Shown piece by piece: positions 34,531 through 45,700 of a stretch of 64,000 nt of DNA. Source of the stretch: Berghia stephanieae (lineage: Eukaryota > Mollusca > Gastropoda > Nudibranchia > Aeolidiidae); NCBI GenBank assembly GCA_034508935.3, contig CM067451.1, positions 38,614,809-38,678,808 of the forward strand, written 5' to 3'. A model generated the notes under the pieces. The model saw nothing but the letters and a program-made list of their open reading frames with translations. It had not been told where the DNA came from and made no database searches. How positions within the stretch are numbered: the first letter of the stretch is position 1; every line of letters starts with the position of its first letter. Position numbers and translations under genes: made by a program.

Positions 34531-34699
34531 AATTTGATTTGTACACATATATTGTTTACCAGCTGTGACCTTTTCTTAACCACACGAAGAAAAGAAAAAA
34601 TATACGCTTTGATGCGTTAATTGATTTGATCGTTTATTCCGAACCAAGGTCTACCATTCACAAGGCTTAGCTATTCCCCCCCTCCCTCCTCCGGATATC

Positions 34700-34900
34700 A
34701 TTTCTGTCATACTGTGGAAGAACATGTATTTAAAACTTTGGCCAGAAAACTCACCCTTCATTCAATTATCGATCCATTAAATTGACCCCTCATATTGTCA
34801 AAAAAAAAACTCCTCTCAACCTGGGTGGGACTTCCAGAAACGAAATGACCCCTAAAGTGTTGCAAACACTGTAAAAAAACCCTTAAAACTGGTGTTTGCT
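34700..34900. mobile_element. MITE-D, partial
   Basis: CATACTGTGGAAGAAC, TGGCCAGAAAACTCACCC and TTGACCCCTCATATTG match the MITE-D left arm. An R-like end (GTGTTGCAAACACTG, AAAACCCTTAAAAC) follows. Confidence 0.55.
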
Positions 34901-34998
34901 AAATAGGTGGTGGATTATTGTTTAACTCACTCAAGTTCATATGAATAGAAAATCTAAGAAATTTGTTCGATTTTCCAGTCACGATGAACTCAAGAGAG

Positions 34999-35240
34999 TT
35001 AACTCATTCAATCCTAGAGATTTTTGCTACTTTCAAAATTGGAAAAAAATTATTAAAAATGAACGTGTAGTCTTCATAGATAGTTTTATTCAACTATCAT
35101 TAACATGTAAAAACTAAAAACATTAGCTTTGATACTACGCCTATAATTTGTCTCAGAAAAAATGTAATAAATCGTCATGGGGTAAAAGTAACCCCGGTTA
35201 AACTACGGATATAGTCGGTGTTAGGGTTGAGTGAGTTAAT
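34999..35240. mobile_element. MITE-E, uninterrupted copy
   Basis: 242 bp, ends TTAACTCATTCAATCCTAG and TAGGGTTGAGTGAGTTAAT. It is the empty site for the LINE insertion in the copy at 11900. Confidence 0.85.
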
Positions 35241-35340
35241 GTTATCAAAAGCCCTGTTGACTTGGCGATGAAGCCTGACGTTTTCTATTGGTAGACCTTG
35301 AATTCATTCTAGTTGATTTTTTCTGTGATATCTTTCAACA

Positions 35341-35358
35341 ATCTCTCTCTCTCTACTT

Positions 35359-35396
<38 letters not shown>

Positions 35397-35403
35397 CTCT
35401 CAT
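35341..35403. repeat. (CT)n microsatellite
   Basis: Interrupted CT array. Confidence 0.9.
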
Positions 35404-35919
35404 TTTTTTTCTCACTGTTTGCATTATGCTCAGCATAATTTCTTCTTTTTTTTTCTCTCTTTTGCTATCTCCTTATTGCTCGTCAGTAGTTTTTACTTAA
35501 CAACACATGTAAATTATATATAATTTGTAATACTTGTATTGTAAATGTAATATGATTTATTAAGCTGAATTGTTTTGTTTGTTTTTTAAACAACAAACAA
35601 AAACAAAAACAAAAAACAAACAACTGTCCCAATATTTTTTCATTCATCATAGATTCATCCTTATTCATATTCTGATGAAATATAATTTCCCTCCTGATTT
35701 TGTTCAATTTATTGTAAACAGCTCAGCTGTGGGCGGGATTGACGACCAATATTATGAAACTACATGTTTTATGAGACTGTTCAGTGCAAAAATACGAAAA
35801 TATTAGAAAATGTAGAAGAATATAATGAATTTGTTTTTGATTGTTTTTAATACGAAAATAGAATATGATGAAAATTTTTTTATTATTATTTTTTGGATAA
35901 GATGATAGTGTATCGCAAA
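35404..35919. other. non-coding stretch
   Basis: Nothing recognised beyond a short AAACAAAAAC repeat (35590-35622). Confidence 0.4.
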
Positions 35920-36096
35920 GTACTTTCCACCTGATCTAACAGACCCAGCGACACAATCACTCCTGGGTGAACAGTGGGGGGGGGGGGGGGGGGTCAAGGG
36001 AAAAAATCTCGATATTGCCTAGGGGTCATCTCTGTCCCTTTCGATGTGAAGTGAGTGCTCTACCAACTGAGCCATTAGCGCCTCCCCCCCCCCCCC
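35920..36096 (-). mobile_element. SINE-B with poly-C tracts
   Basis: On the - strand: GCTAATGGCTCAGTTGGTAG head, AGAGCACTCACTTCACATCG, then an internal 18-C run (35976-35993 as G) and the ATTGTGTCGCTGGGTCTG body. A 13-C run (36084-36096) lies at its head. Confidence 0.7.
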
Positions 36097-36290
36097 TTCC
36101 CCCTCCCCTTTCTTCAAATATTGTTATATAATAATATAACAGTAGTGTTTTGTTTGGGATTTGTTTTTTCAGCTCTTGTATCAACCATGATAACTGTTGA
36201 AAACTGTTATATTCATTTTTGGTATTGTTTTGTACATTATTTTATAAAATCCACAGCTTCTAGCAGCTTAGTATAAATTTGTATTGACAT
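36097..36290 (+). mobile_element. FB-B fragment and short flank
   Basis: From about 36200, TGTTATATTCATTTTTGGTA, then CCACAGCTTCTAGCAGC, as at 18110-18175. Confidence 0.5.
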
Positions 36291-36292
36291 AA

Positions 36293-36720
36293 TAATATGT
36301 GACTCAACGCCTCAATGCGGTTATTATGTCCTGTGTGGTAAACCTGGTGGGTCCCGATAGCTCAGTTGGTAGAGCACTCGCTTCACACGCAAAGGCACTA
36401 AGATCAATCCCAGATGCAATTGAGATTTTTTTCTGACCCAAACACCCCCCCCCTACCCTCCTGTCCACCCAGCATTGATTGGGTAGCTGGGTCTTTTAGA
36501 TATGGTAGAAAGTACTATAGAAACTGGGATAAACTCCGACTGGTGACGAATTGCGAAGTTAAAATTTAAAATGATCAGAGATTTGACATTTTATTTTTAG
36601 AAATCAATATGGTTAATATTATTTTCTTCTTAATTAAACAATTTTTTATTTTTTTTTACACCAGTCTTATATATTTCTGGCTATAGATTTAATTTTCATT
36701 ATCTGAGCAATTCCGACATA
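36293..36720. mobile_element. MITE-C split by SINE-B
   Basis: Left end ATATGTGACTCAACGCCTC, GGTTATTATGTCC; right part ends AGCAATTCCGACATA. SINE-B lies between. Confidence 0.6.
36346..36560 (+). mobile_element. SINE-B, reference copy
   Basis: GGTCCCGATAGCTCAGTTGG then TAGAGCACTCGCTTCAC: a good A box, while the B-box region AAGATCAATCCC is eroded. A C run (36446-36454) follows, then TCCACCCAGCATTGATTGGG and GAAACTGGGATAAACTCCG. Confidence 0.75.
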
Positions 36721-36735
36721 TAGCCATATTTATTA

Positions 36736-37303
36736 TGTGATCCGTTGTCTCAATTTAAATCAGTTTTATGTCGGGATGAGTTCGACCTCGAAAAGTGAAT
36801 TTGGAGTGAAAATGATTTGATTTGTAATTTGAACTTTCCAGGTTTGGTAATCTGGGTGAGGTTCTCGACCTACCACAATGGGCAGGGTGGCACTTACTGT
36901 GTCTTCTAAACTCTTATATCTGTTTTCCAATTTGCTTTCTGTCTTTGTCTTGGAATGAGAGTATGTACTTGGTTTTGTCCAGGCCCTGGCCGTAGTCCTT
37001 GGCTGGGAGGGAAACAGTCAAATGCATAGTTAATGTTTTGGGTAATGATTTTTTTTCCTTGTAAATTAATCATCTCCCTGTTATGGATTGTTATATTTGT
37101 TTATTTTGAATGTATAATGTAAGCATTTGAGTGTATTCCTTTTCGTGGGATCTTGTGCTGGTGTCTGGGTGAGACATTTATTTAGGTGATCTCAAACTAA
37201 GTACATTGATAGTATGCTCTTGGAATCTACATCTGTTTCCAATTCAATAAGGAGCACATAGGCCATCCCGACATAATACTGTGTTGAGACGATGGGTCGC
37301 ATA
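36736..37303. mobile_element. MITE-C split by R10
   Basis: Left TATGTGATCCGTTGTCTC, TTTTATGTCGGGATG; right CATCCCGACATAATACTG, GAGACGATGGGTCGCATAT. Confidence 0.7.
36851..37236 (+). mobile_element. R10 retroposon, 3'-truncated
   Basis: CTGGGTGAGGTTCTCGACC to TGGAATCTACATCTG; the last 150 bp of R are lacking. Confidence 0.8.
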
Positions 37304-37612
37304 TTATATATATATATATATATATAATACCTGTTTACGGTGACAGGTCATAATCTGTATTGATAATGGCAATATGATGATGATGATGATGAATGTGATG
37401 ATTGATATTATGATATGGCTGTCAATAAATGTACATTGTTATATTGTGATGATTTGTAACCACGAGTCTTTGTTCGTTTGTTTCCTTTGATATCAAGTTT
37501 GGTTCGATGTGTAGCAGCAACAATTAATGGACGCCTGGAAGTGTGGATGGGGTATTTTGACTTCCATTGCATGGTGAGGTCTTTTGTCCCCCTATAATAT
37601 AGTGGACAGTTG
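37304..37612. other. non-coding with TA and GAT repeats
   Basis: TA repeat (37312-37326) and GAT repeat (37376-37393); otherwise nothing. Confidence 0.5.
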
Positions 37613-37625
37613 GCGCTTACCTTTA

Positions 37626-38152
37626 CTGGGTGGGGATCCTGACCTCCCATAGCGGGCAGGGAGGTACATACTGTGTCTTCTATCCCCTTATATATCTGTT
37701 ATCCAACATGCTTTCTGTCTTTGTCTCGGAATGAGATTACTTGGTTTTGTCCTGGCACTGGCCGGAATCCTAGCTGGGAGGGAAACAGTCAAATGCATAG
37801 TTATTGTTTTGGGAGATGATATTTTTTTCCGTGTAAATCATCTCTCTGTTATGTATTATTATTTTTATTTTGAATGTATAATGTAAGCATTTGAGTGTGT
37901 TCCTCTTTGTTGGATTTTGTGCTTTGTGTCTGGATGAGACTTGTAGGTGATTTCAAACTAAGTACATTGGTGGTATGCTCTTGGAATCTACATCTGATCC
38001 CTATTTGTTCTCAATTCCCCTTTGTCTTACTTTTTCTTGGGTGCTTTAATTGTAATTCTAGAACTTTTTACTATCCCATTTTCTTCCTTTTTACTGGCGC
38101 TGATATAACCCAAATGTGTTGCAAGCGCCGTAAAACCCTTAAAAACAAACAA
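37626..38152 (+). mobile_element. R11, complete copy with target duplication
   Basis: 527 bp from CTGGGTGGGGATCC to the AAAAACAAACAA tail, bounded by GCGCTTACCTTT at 37613-37624 and 38153-38164. It landed in an older R whose 3' end resumes at 38165. Confidence 0.9.
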
Positions 38153-38164
38153 GCGCTTACCTTT

Positions 38165-38480
38165 TCTTTGGTGCTTTAATTGTAATTCTAGAACTTTTTA
38201 CTATTCTTCCTTTTTAATGGCGCTGATATGACCTGATATGAAACAAACATCTTAGTGGGATCTTGTGCTGGTGTCTGGGTGAGACATTTGGTGATGTCAA
38301 ACTCTCTTGGAATCTACATATGTTCCCTATTTGAACCACTCCCCTTTGTCTTACTTTTTCCTCAAGTCCTTTTAATTGTACATCTAGAATCTTTTCACTA
38401 TCCAATTTTCTTCCTTTTTACTGGCGCTGATATGACCTAAATGTGTTGAAAGTGCCGTAAAACCCTTAAAAACCAACAAA
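38165..38480 (+). mobile_element. R12, two older R 3' fragments
   Basis: TCTTTGGTGCTTTAATTG to GGCGCTGATATGACC (38165-38245), then GTGGGATCTTGTGCTGG to AAAGTGCCGTAAAACCC (38248-38480). Confidence 0.7.
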
Positions 38481-38517
38481 CATGTCTCCATTCCAAGAGT
38501 GGGATCACAAATTTCTT

Positions 38518-38960
38518 CTGTGGGTGGGGTCTCGTCCTGATCTTATGGTGGGCAGAGAGGTCAATTTTGCTATGTCTTCTAACTTGTCCACAATGTCTGT
38601 ATTCCCTTTCCATGTTGCTCTCTGTCTTTGTTCTGGATTGAGATTGTTCGTGGGTTTTTTTTCCCCTAGTCAGCTATGATCCTTAGCTGGTAAGGAGAGG
38701 GTCAAATGTAGTACTTTTCTTTTTCTTTTTTTCCTGAGATGTTATTTTTTCCTGGTAAATAATTTCAATGTAATGTTCGATTTTATTTTGTACTTTGTAA
38801 ATACTATACAGTGTTTTCTTCACAGCGGTATCCCCTACTTGTGCCTGGATGGGACATCAGTCAATTGCTCTACTGCCCCCCCCCCCCCCCCCCTTTTTTT
38901 TTTTTTTTGTCTTGTCTTTTTCTTTGGTGCTTATAACTTCAGTTTTACAACTACCCTACC
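38518..38960 (+). mobile_element. R13, decayed copy with a poly-C run
   Basis: GTGGGTGGGGTCTCG, ATGGTGGGCAGAGAGGTC, GGATTGAGATTGTTCG and CTTAGCTGG follow R in order; 18 C (38876-38893) and then T runs interrupt it. Confidence 0.6.
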
Positions 38961-39001
38961 TTCTGCCCTTATTACTAAAATGACCGGAAGTATCGCGAGC
39001 G

Positions 39002-39281
39002 CCCCCCCCCCCCGGGTTCGAGCCTCGCTCGGCGCATCCTTGGAAAAGACTCTTTACTCACAGTCACATTCTCTCACCGTACTCAGGTGTAAAAATGAGT
39101 ACCTGGCCGTTAACAGTAACAGCGTTGCCTCTAACGGGAAAAAAAAAGATTGTATTATCGCCTAACAGGCGTCGTCATGCCTCGTTCTTTATGTTCTGTG
39201 TTGCTGTTGATCAGGGATCCTTTGTAAAGCGCTTTGAGCACGTTTAGTGGATATTGCGCTATATAAAAGCTCAACTTAACA
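39002..39281 (+). mobile_element. SINE-A lacking its A-box half
   Basis: A 12-C run (39002-39013) joins directly to GGGTTCGAGCCTCGC (B box); the body and GGATATTGCGCTATATAAA tail are complete. Confidence 0.8.
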
Positions 39282-39599
39282 ACAAACAAAAAAACGCATC
39301 TCCCAGTGAGAAATCCACCAGTTCCCCCTTACTGCATGTCGTAAAATTGGTAAACTTTGCCTCCAAGCTCCAAGCCTTACAGGCGCCATGTTTCGTTCTA
39401 CTTACACGATAAGTTTGGCTATAGGCTTAGGAACCCTTGTGAAGTGATTTGAGCACATTCGGGGATAGAATTTCACATATATTAACGTCTTTGACATAAT
39501 TTTATGGCCCGTTGGTGGAACATCCAGTTTCTGTTTTCAGCTGAGGATTTTTTTTTCTACTTTTTTTTCTCTGGGCGATAGATCAATGATTTTTAAAAT
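39282..39599. other. upstream flank of ATP6AP2
   Basis: A weak SINE-A-like stretch around 39370-39470 (GTGAAGTGATTTGAGCAC). No other feature. Confidence 0.4.
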
Positions 39600-39600
39600 T

Positions 39601-39682
<82 letters not shown>

Positions 39683-39800
39683 GTCCTGATATATGTTGCG
39701 CGTTTCTTAATTCCTTTAAAATGAATATTAATATATGATGATGATGAAAAAAATACAAAAAACAAATCCGGCACAATTTCGGTTGATGCCATGAAACTAA

Positions 39801-39855
<55 letters not shown>

Positions 39856-39865
39856 CGACGACGAC

Positions 39866-39928
<63 letters not shown>
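39600..39928. repeat. CT, GAT and GA arrays at the ATP6AP2 promoter
   Basis: CT array 39600-39680, GAT array 39800-39860 turning to GAC, GA array 39868-39928. The GA array ends 82 bp before the ATG. CT and GA arms are complementary and could pair across about 190 bp. Confidence 0.9.
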
Positions 39929-39933
<5 letters not shown>

Positions 39934-39982
39934 ACGACATTTGTCAACCGGATGTAGTTTTGATTACAGGGCGATCTTCTTA

Positions 39983-39990
39983 TCATGTGA
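39983..39990 (+). promoter_or_regulatory. M-box-like TCATGTGA
   Basis: An exact TCATGTGA lies 20 bp before the ATP6AP2 start codon. This is the M-box core bound by MITF/TFE factors, which activate lysosomal and V-ATPase genes in vertebrates. Use here is inference. Confidence 0.35.
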
Positions 39991-40010
39991 TAATGAGATC
40001 CGAAAACAAA

Positions 40011-40065
40011 ATGGACTGTCGCCGACTAACTTTGTCGATTTTCGCTGTTATTTTCAGCTTTTTAG
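40011..40065 (+). CDS. ATP6AP2: ATP6AP2 exon 1 (signal peptide)
   Basis: ATGG in good context (AAACAAAATGG). Encodes MDCRRLTLSIFAVIFSFL, a signal peptide, and the first base of Gly19; donor G|GTAAGT. Confidence 0.92.
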
Positions 40066-41441
40066 GTAAGTTTTGTTTGAAGAATAGCTTATTTTATCCG
40101 TTTTATTGAGTCACACAAATTCAAAGTCTTTATTTATATCAGGCTTAAGACTCATTAAAAAAAATTGAGTCAACGTAAGCTCCGATTTCCACGATTCTAT
40201 TCATTGTTTTGATGTCGTGGAAGTGAAGGCCAGGCGAATGAAGGTAGAGTTGTGTTGTCTCGCCTTTTTTGTTGACTCTCTGACTCTGACTCTGAGTGAG
40301 GAGAGACTTTCCGAAAGCTCCTCGTGCTAGCACCTCTTTCAATTTGTATTTTAACCGTGGAGTTTTTTATTGATTTTTTTTTTTTTTTTTTTCATTTGAA
40401 TTTGTTCATTTCATTTATTCAATTTGTCAACTTGGGACATTTTTATCCGTTTACTTAGGGAGTTTAACAGTGACAGAAATTCTAAATGACTAAATGTAAC
40501 TCACACACTTGAAACCAATGTCACATGAAAGAGCTGGCAACACTGATTACAAAACAGTTTGAATTTTGTTTCTTTCTTGATTAGAAATGTAGTTACAGCA
40601 GTTCAACAAAGTCTGAAATTTCAGACTGATTTTTACCCCCAAATTACCATTGACCATTGGACCATTGGAAAGTTGTGACCGAAACCGCATGCTGTAAATA
40701 AAAAATGGTTAAAACAGTCGATATAGAGTTCTTATAAATTATTATATATTGTATACTAAAATGATTGTCTGACAATGCATTTACATTAATAAAGAGGAAG
40801 AAGATAAACATTTCAAAATAGCACATTACATTATTACATAATATGACGCAAATGTTACAAGTTACATAATTAAAAACTCGGCTAGACGTAAGAAACAATT
40901 TACTATATCACTTTTGGATTTATCCCCAATATCTCACTGAAACAATTGCAAATAATTCTCCTCTTTGTCTGATTTAATGATAATACATAGAGAATAAAAA
41001 GACAGGGTCTGCCAATAATCAAAAGTCCAGGTTTTTTATTATTGCCAGACAGGTGTCTGCCAAAATGATCAGTTTTCTTTATTTGAAGATATGTCTGAGA
41101 ATAACGACAGCCTATGTTAACATCCATCTCTTTGAAACTGATGATACTTGTTATTAACTTTGGAGGAAGATTCCTGCACCCAAACCCCATCCAACTTTTT
41201 GTATTTTTAAATTTTAATCATTTTCTTGAGTTGTGGAAGACCCTCTTAAGTGGTTTAGTTAAGGGTTTGTCGGAAGGACTTCCATAGTTTCACAGCACAC
41301 CTAAAAAGGGGATTTTTAAAAATTATTAGGGGGAGACATTTAATGTCTAACCACCACAAATATGACAAAGTGAAAAACATTTGAATCTGTCTATATTGTA
41401 TAAAAGGGTGTTGTGTGCGCACGCTGGTGTGTGTGTGTGTG

Positions 41442-41506
<65 letters not shown>

Positions 41507-42659
41507 AGGAATATAGGGAATGTCTCTATGATGATGATGCATATATCTTATTGATATCATGTAATTTTATAGCAAGTATAACTACATTTTCTGGGTGGGG
41601 TTCCTGGCCTCCCATAGGCAGGGAGACACTGTGTCTTCTTTCCCCTATATCTGTTTTCCAACATGCTTTCTGTCTTTGTTTTGGAATGAGATCACTTGGT
41701 TTTGTCCTGGTCCTGGTCGGATACCCTGGCTGAGAGGAAAATACTCATATGTATAGTTAGTTTTGGGAGATAATATTTTTTTCCTTGTAAATCAACTGTT
41801 ATTATGTTTTGTTTACGTATTATATATGATTTGTAAACATTTGAGTGTATTCCTCTTAGTGGGGACCTTGTGTATGGATAAGACTGTTAGGTGATCTCAA
41901 ACTAAGTATATTGATAATGTGCTCTTGGAATCTACTTCTATTTCCTATTTGAACCAATTTACCTTTGTCTTACCTTTTCTTGGGTGCTTTAATTGTAATT
42001 CTAGAACTTTTTATTACCCATCTTCCTTTTTTACTGGCGCTGATATGACCTTAATGTGTTGCAAGCACCATAAAACCCTTAAAAACAAAAAACATAACTA
42101 AATTTTATGACAAATTGCCATATTTATGGGCAATAAAGATCTATTATTATTTATTATGATAAAGATGATATGAATTGAAATATGTTTATTTTATTAAGTC
42201 TTAGGGGTGAAAAAAAAACAATAATAATAATAATAACATCTTTTTAACCCTTTCAAATTAAAACCTCTTCAGGTGTATTAGATGGAAAGGTAATCCACAT
42301 CAAACATGCCCCATCCTACATCGCATTCCAAGATGGATCGAGTGCCAGTCTCTCGTCCAGTAGTCTCCCTTCTGAATTGGCCTCAGCTTTGGGAGTTAAA
42401 AGTCAGGTTGGTATTTTTTTTGACTTAGTTGAATATGTAACTGACAGCTTTATTTTCTGTTCTCTCACTCTCTCTTTTAAATGTTTTTTTTTTAATTTTT
42501 TTTTTTACTTCCCAACATCTTTAACCATTCATCACAGGTTAAGATGGCCGCGAATTGTGGATCCAGGTGTAAACCTTTCTTCAGCAGGGGAAGGGGGGGG
42601 GGGGCGGAATATTCATGGTTTATGGAATTATTATTATTTATTATTATTATTATTATTAC

Positions 42660-42720
<61 letters not shown>

Positions 42721-45700
42721 GCTATTATTATGTAGCTACTTTTTAGATTGCTGGACAATTTTTCAAACAATCAAATTTCCTGCAAGAAATTAAACGGGGG
42801 AATTTTTTTTTCCACTCCGGTCTCTATTTTCACGTAGATTTATTTTGACAATGATTTCTCTCAGACTTCGGCTCAAGACATATTGACACGTCATTAAAAT
42901 GCAGAAGTGATTATGCAATTTTTTGAAATGGCAGTATATCATTTTAGTCTACATTGAGAAAGGGCTAGGGGGGGGGGGGGGGGGGGGGGATATTCAGAAC
43001 TCGGGGAAGCTAACTTCGGCCAAAGCGCAGCTCATAAATGTTTCATTGCTGATTTTTTAAATCAATTTTTAAGATTTTTTTTAAAATGTAAAAAATTATT
43101 TCCTAACCAGAAAAATGCTGGAACCTTCAAGTCCAAGTCAGTCTTCAAGAGGCCGTCGGCCAATTTCCTTCTGACCTTTGTGACCAGTAAAGACCACGAG
43201 ATTCCCCTGAACAGCATGGCTAGTTTTCCTATGGATTGGGTCAGACTTCCCTTTATTCATTTATTCATTCATTTATTTATTTATTTATTTATTTATTTAT
43301 TGTATTTTTATTTTACTTTTAATCATTGTCACTGAGCAAAACTTTTTTTTTTCTTTTTAAATTATTTTTTTGTTTGTGTTGGTTTTATTAATGCTGCATT
43401 AAACTGGGATAAACTCCAGTTTTATGAGCTCTGAAGAAAAAAAGTTAGCTTAGTTTATGATTCACATGATAATAATGTACTAAATTATTCTTCCCTCTCT
43501 TGCTCTTTTTCCTTCTTTTTTGAAATTTAATTAATTTTTAAATTTAATTTTCAAATACAGGACATGCCTTTTGTGGATGTTAACCAGCTGATGAACAACG
43601 TACAAAGGAAATTCTTGAGCGAAGATCCTCTGATGCTAAACTTTCTCTCTGATGATCAGGTATTTTGAATGTTAAAGAAGATTAGAAAAAGGAGTTGAGT
43701 TTGAAATTAAAAAAAAAAATTTTTTTTAATAAAAAAAGAAGGAAATAATGTTGAACGGATATGAAATTGTGAATTAACACCGAATTTTAAATCGTTATTT
43801 CAATATATTTCTATTAGGTATTCCAGACCAAAATTTAGATAGCTTTAAATAGTAATCCAAGACTTTTTATTTCAAACTATGTGTTGATTGATGTACAGAA
43901 CAGAAGAAATTATTAAAAAATATTTAAAAATAAAAAAGTTATGGCCTTTCGAAATAGCGAGAAAAAGTACACTCTTTCGCATTGCAAAATACTCCATTTT
44001 TGAGATCTCATTCTAAGAAAAGTAAATGACTAAGAACCCAAAGGATCACTTTTACATAAAGACTTGTACCCACACACTTTGTCTAATTTTTTCCCGTGCG
44101 CTAAGAAACACGGTTAAAGAGCTATTGAGATCTGAAAATGGAAATTTTGTCATTTTTCGCAATCAAGGGAAATAACTGATTTTTCGTCAAATTAACCAAT
44201 TTTCAAAAATTCATTAAAAAATAACTAAGGATAATAAATAGTGCAAATATACCTCAAAATAAACAGAAAATTGTAAACTATAAACAACATTTAACACTAG
44301 ACCTTTTCATTTAGAAATACTCTTGAAATGAAATGAAATTTGAATGCCACAATCAAAAATATAAAAAATCCATGATTTTCAAAAATTCATAGAAAATTTT
44401 GAAACAGCCACAGAATAACCATTTTAGTCTTAAAAGAATTGCAAAGTAATAAACTATGCATGGATGAAGCATATTCACAGTCAGACTGCAGCAGATAACC
44501 TTGAGAGCAATCTAAAAACTGGCCAAAAACGGTCGACCAGATAAAATTATTGACTCTGGGGGAAAAAAGGAAATGTGATAAGATGAGACAAAACAGATGT
44601 TCCAACACAAAATGCACCTTGTATGAGCAATATAAATCCATTAATGGACAATTCTCACCCAAATCCAATCAAATAATACCCTTCAAGCGCTGATAACCCT
44701 TTGTAATAGCCTTATCAGCAACTGTCCAAAGTCAAGGACTTGCAGAAGATGTCACTTTGAAGTCCCACCTGAAGACATACTTGGACTCCACTTCTGCAAT
44801 GTCCTCAACAACAGGCCACTTGTAAGTAGAGACACGAACAGAAGAGTCGATGAGGAACCTCACATAAGCCCGTTGATCACTGATAATGGTGACCAACATA
44901 GAACTTTTGATCATAAAAAATTGCTACCCATTGACCTTGACTTGTGAATCGAAACTCATCATAGTCATCGTCCACATCAGAATCAGACTGGTCACATACA
45001 TTTCCTCACTATCATCAATTTTCCTTCTCTGTAGAGGCAGTGGTGAGCGTCGACACTGTCGAGGCCGTGGTGAGCGTTGACACTGGAGTGTCAGAGGCTG
45101 ATATTGGAGTCAGCACTGACAGTGCAGAGACAGATGTTGATACTGGAGAGACTGTAGACACCAGAGATGTTGATGATCCAGGTGTAAAGTAAGGTTCAAA
45201 AGTCGAACTGGCAAAAGATGTCACCTTCCCTGGATCACGACGAATATTTTCCCTTAATTTTGCCATTATTGCCTTTGTTGACACGACAGCATTTCTAATG
45301 GATTTATGATGAACTGGTCCGAGCTTCAGAATACGTAAGAGCCAATCAAGTAAGAAGGACTCTGGCAAACCCTGCTGTGTCCGAAATAAGAGCACACTGC
45401 GAGTGATGCTCAGGGCACTCAGCGAAGGCGACAAGTAATCATGGTCAAGAATTTCATTGAGGAAAATTTTACACTCTGCTGGGTCGTGGATTGACCTAGT
45501 CATATCCAACTTCCTGGCGACGAGTATTCCTATCCTCTGGACAAGTAAGACACACTCCGGATAGAGGTACGTAAACCACTCTGCAATCTGCAGAAAGAAA
45601 ATAAATGAAAAATGATCACACACTGCAGGTAAGCTGCTGGAGCAGATTTATGAAATATAAGTAAAGCAGTAAACAATCCGACTTAACCAAATGGGGTAAA

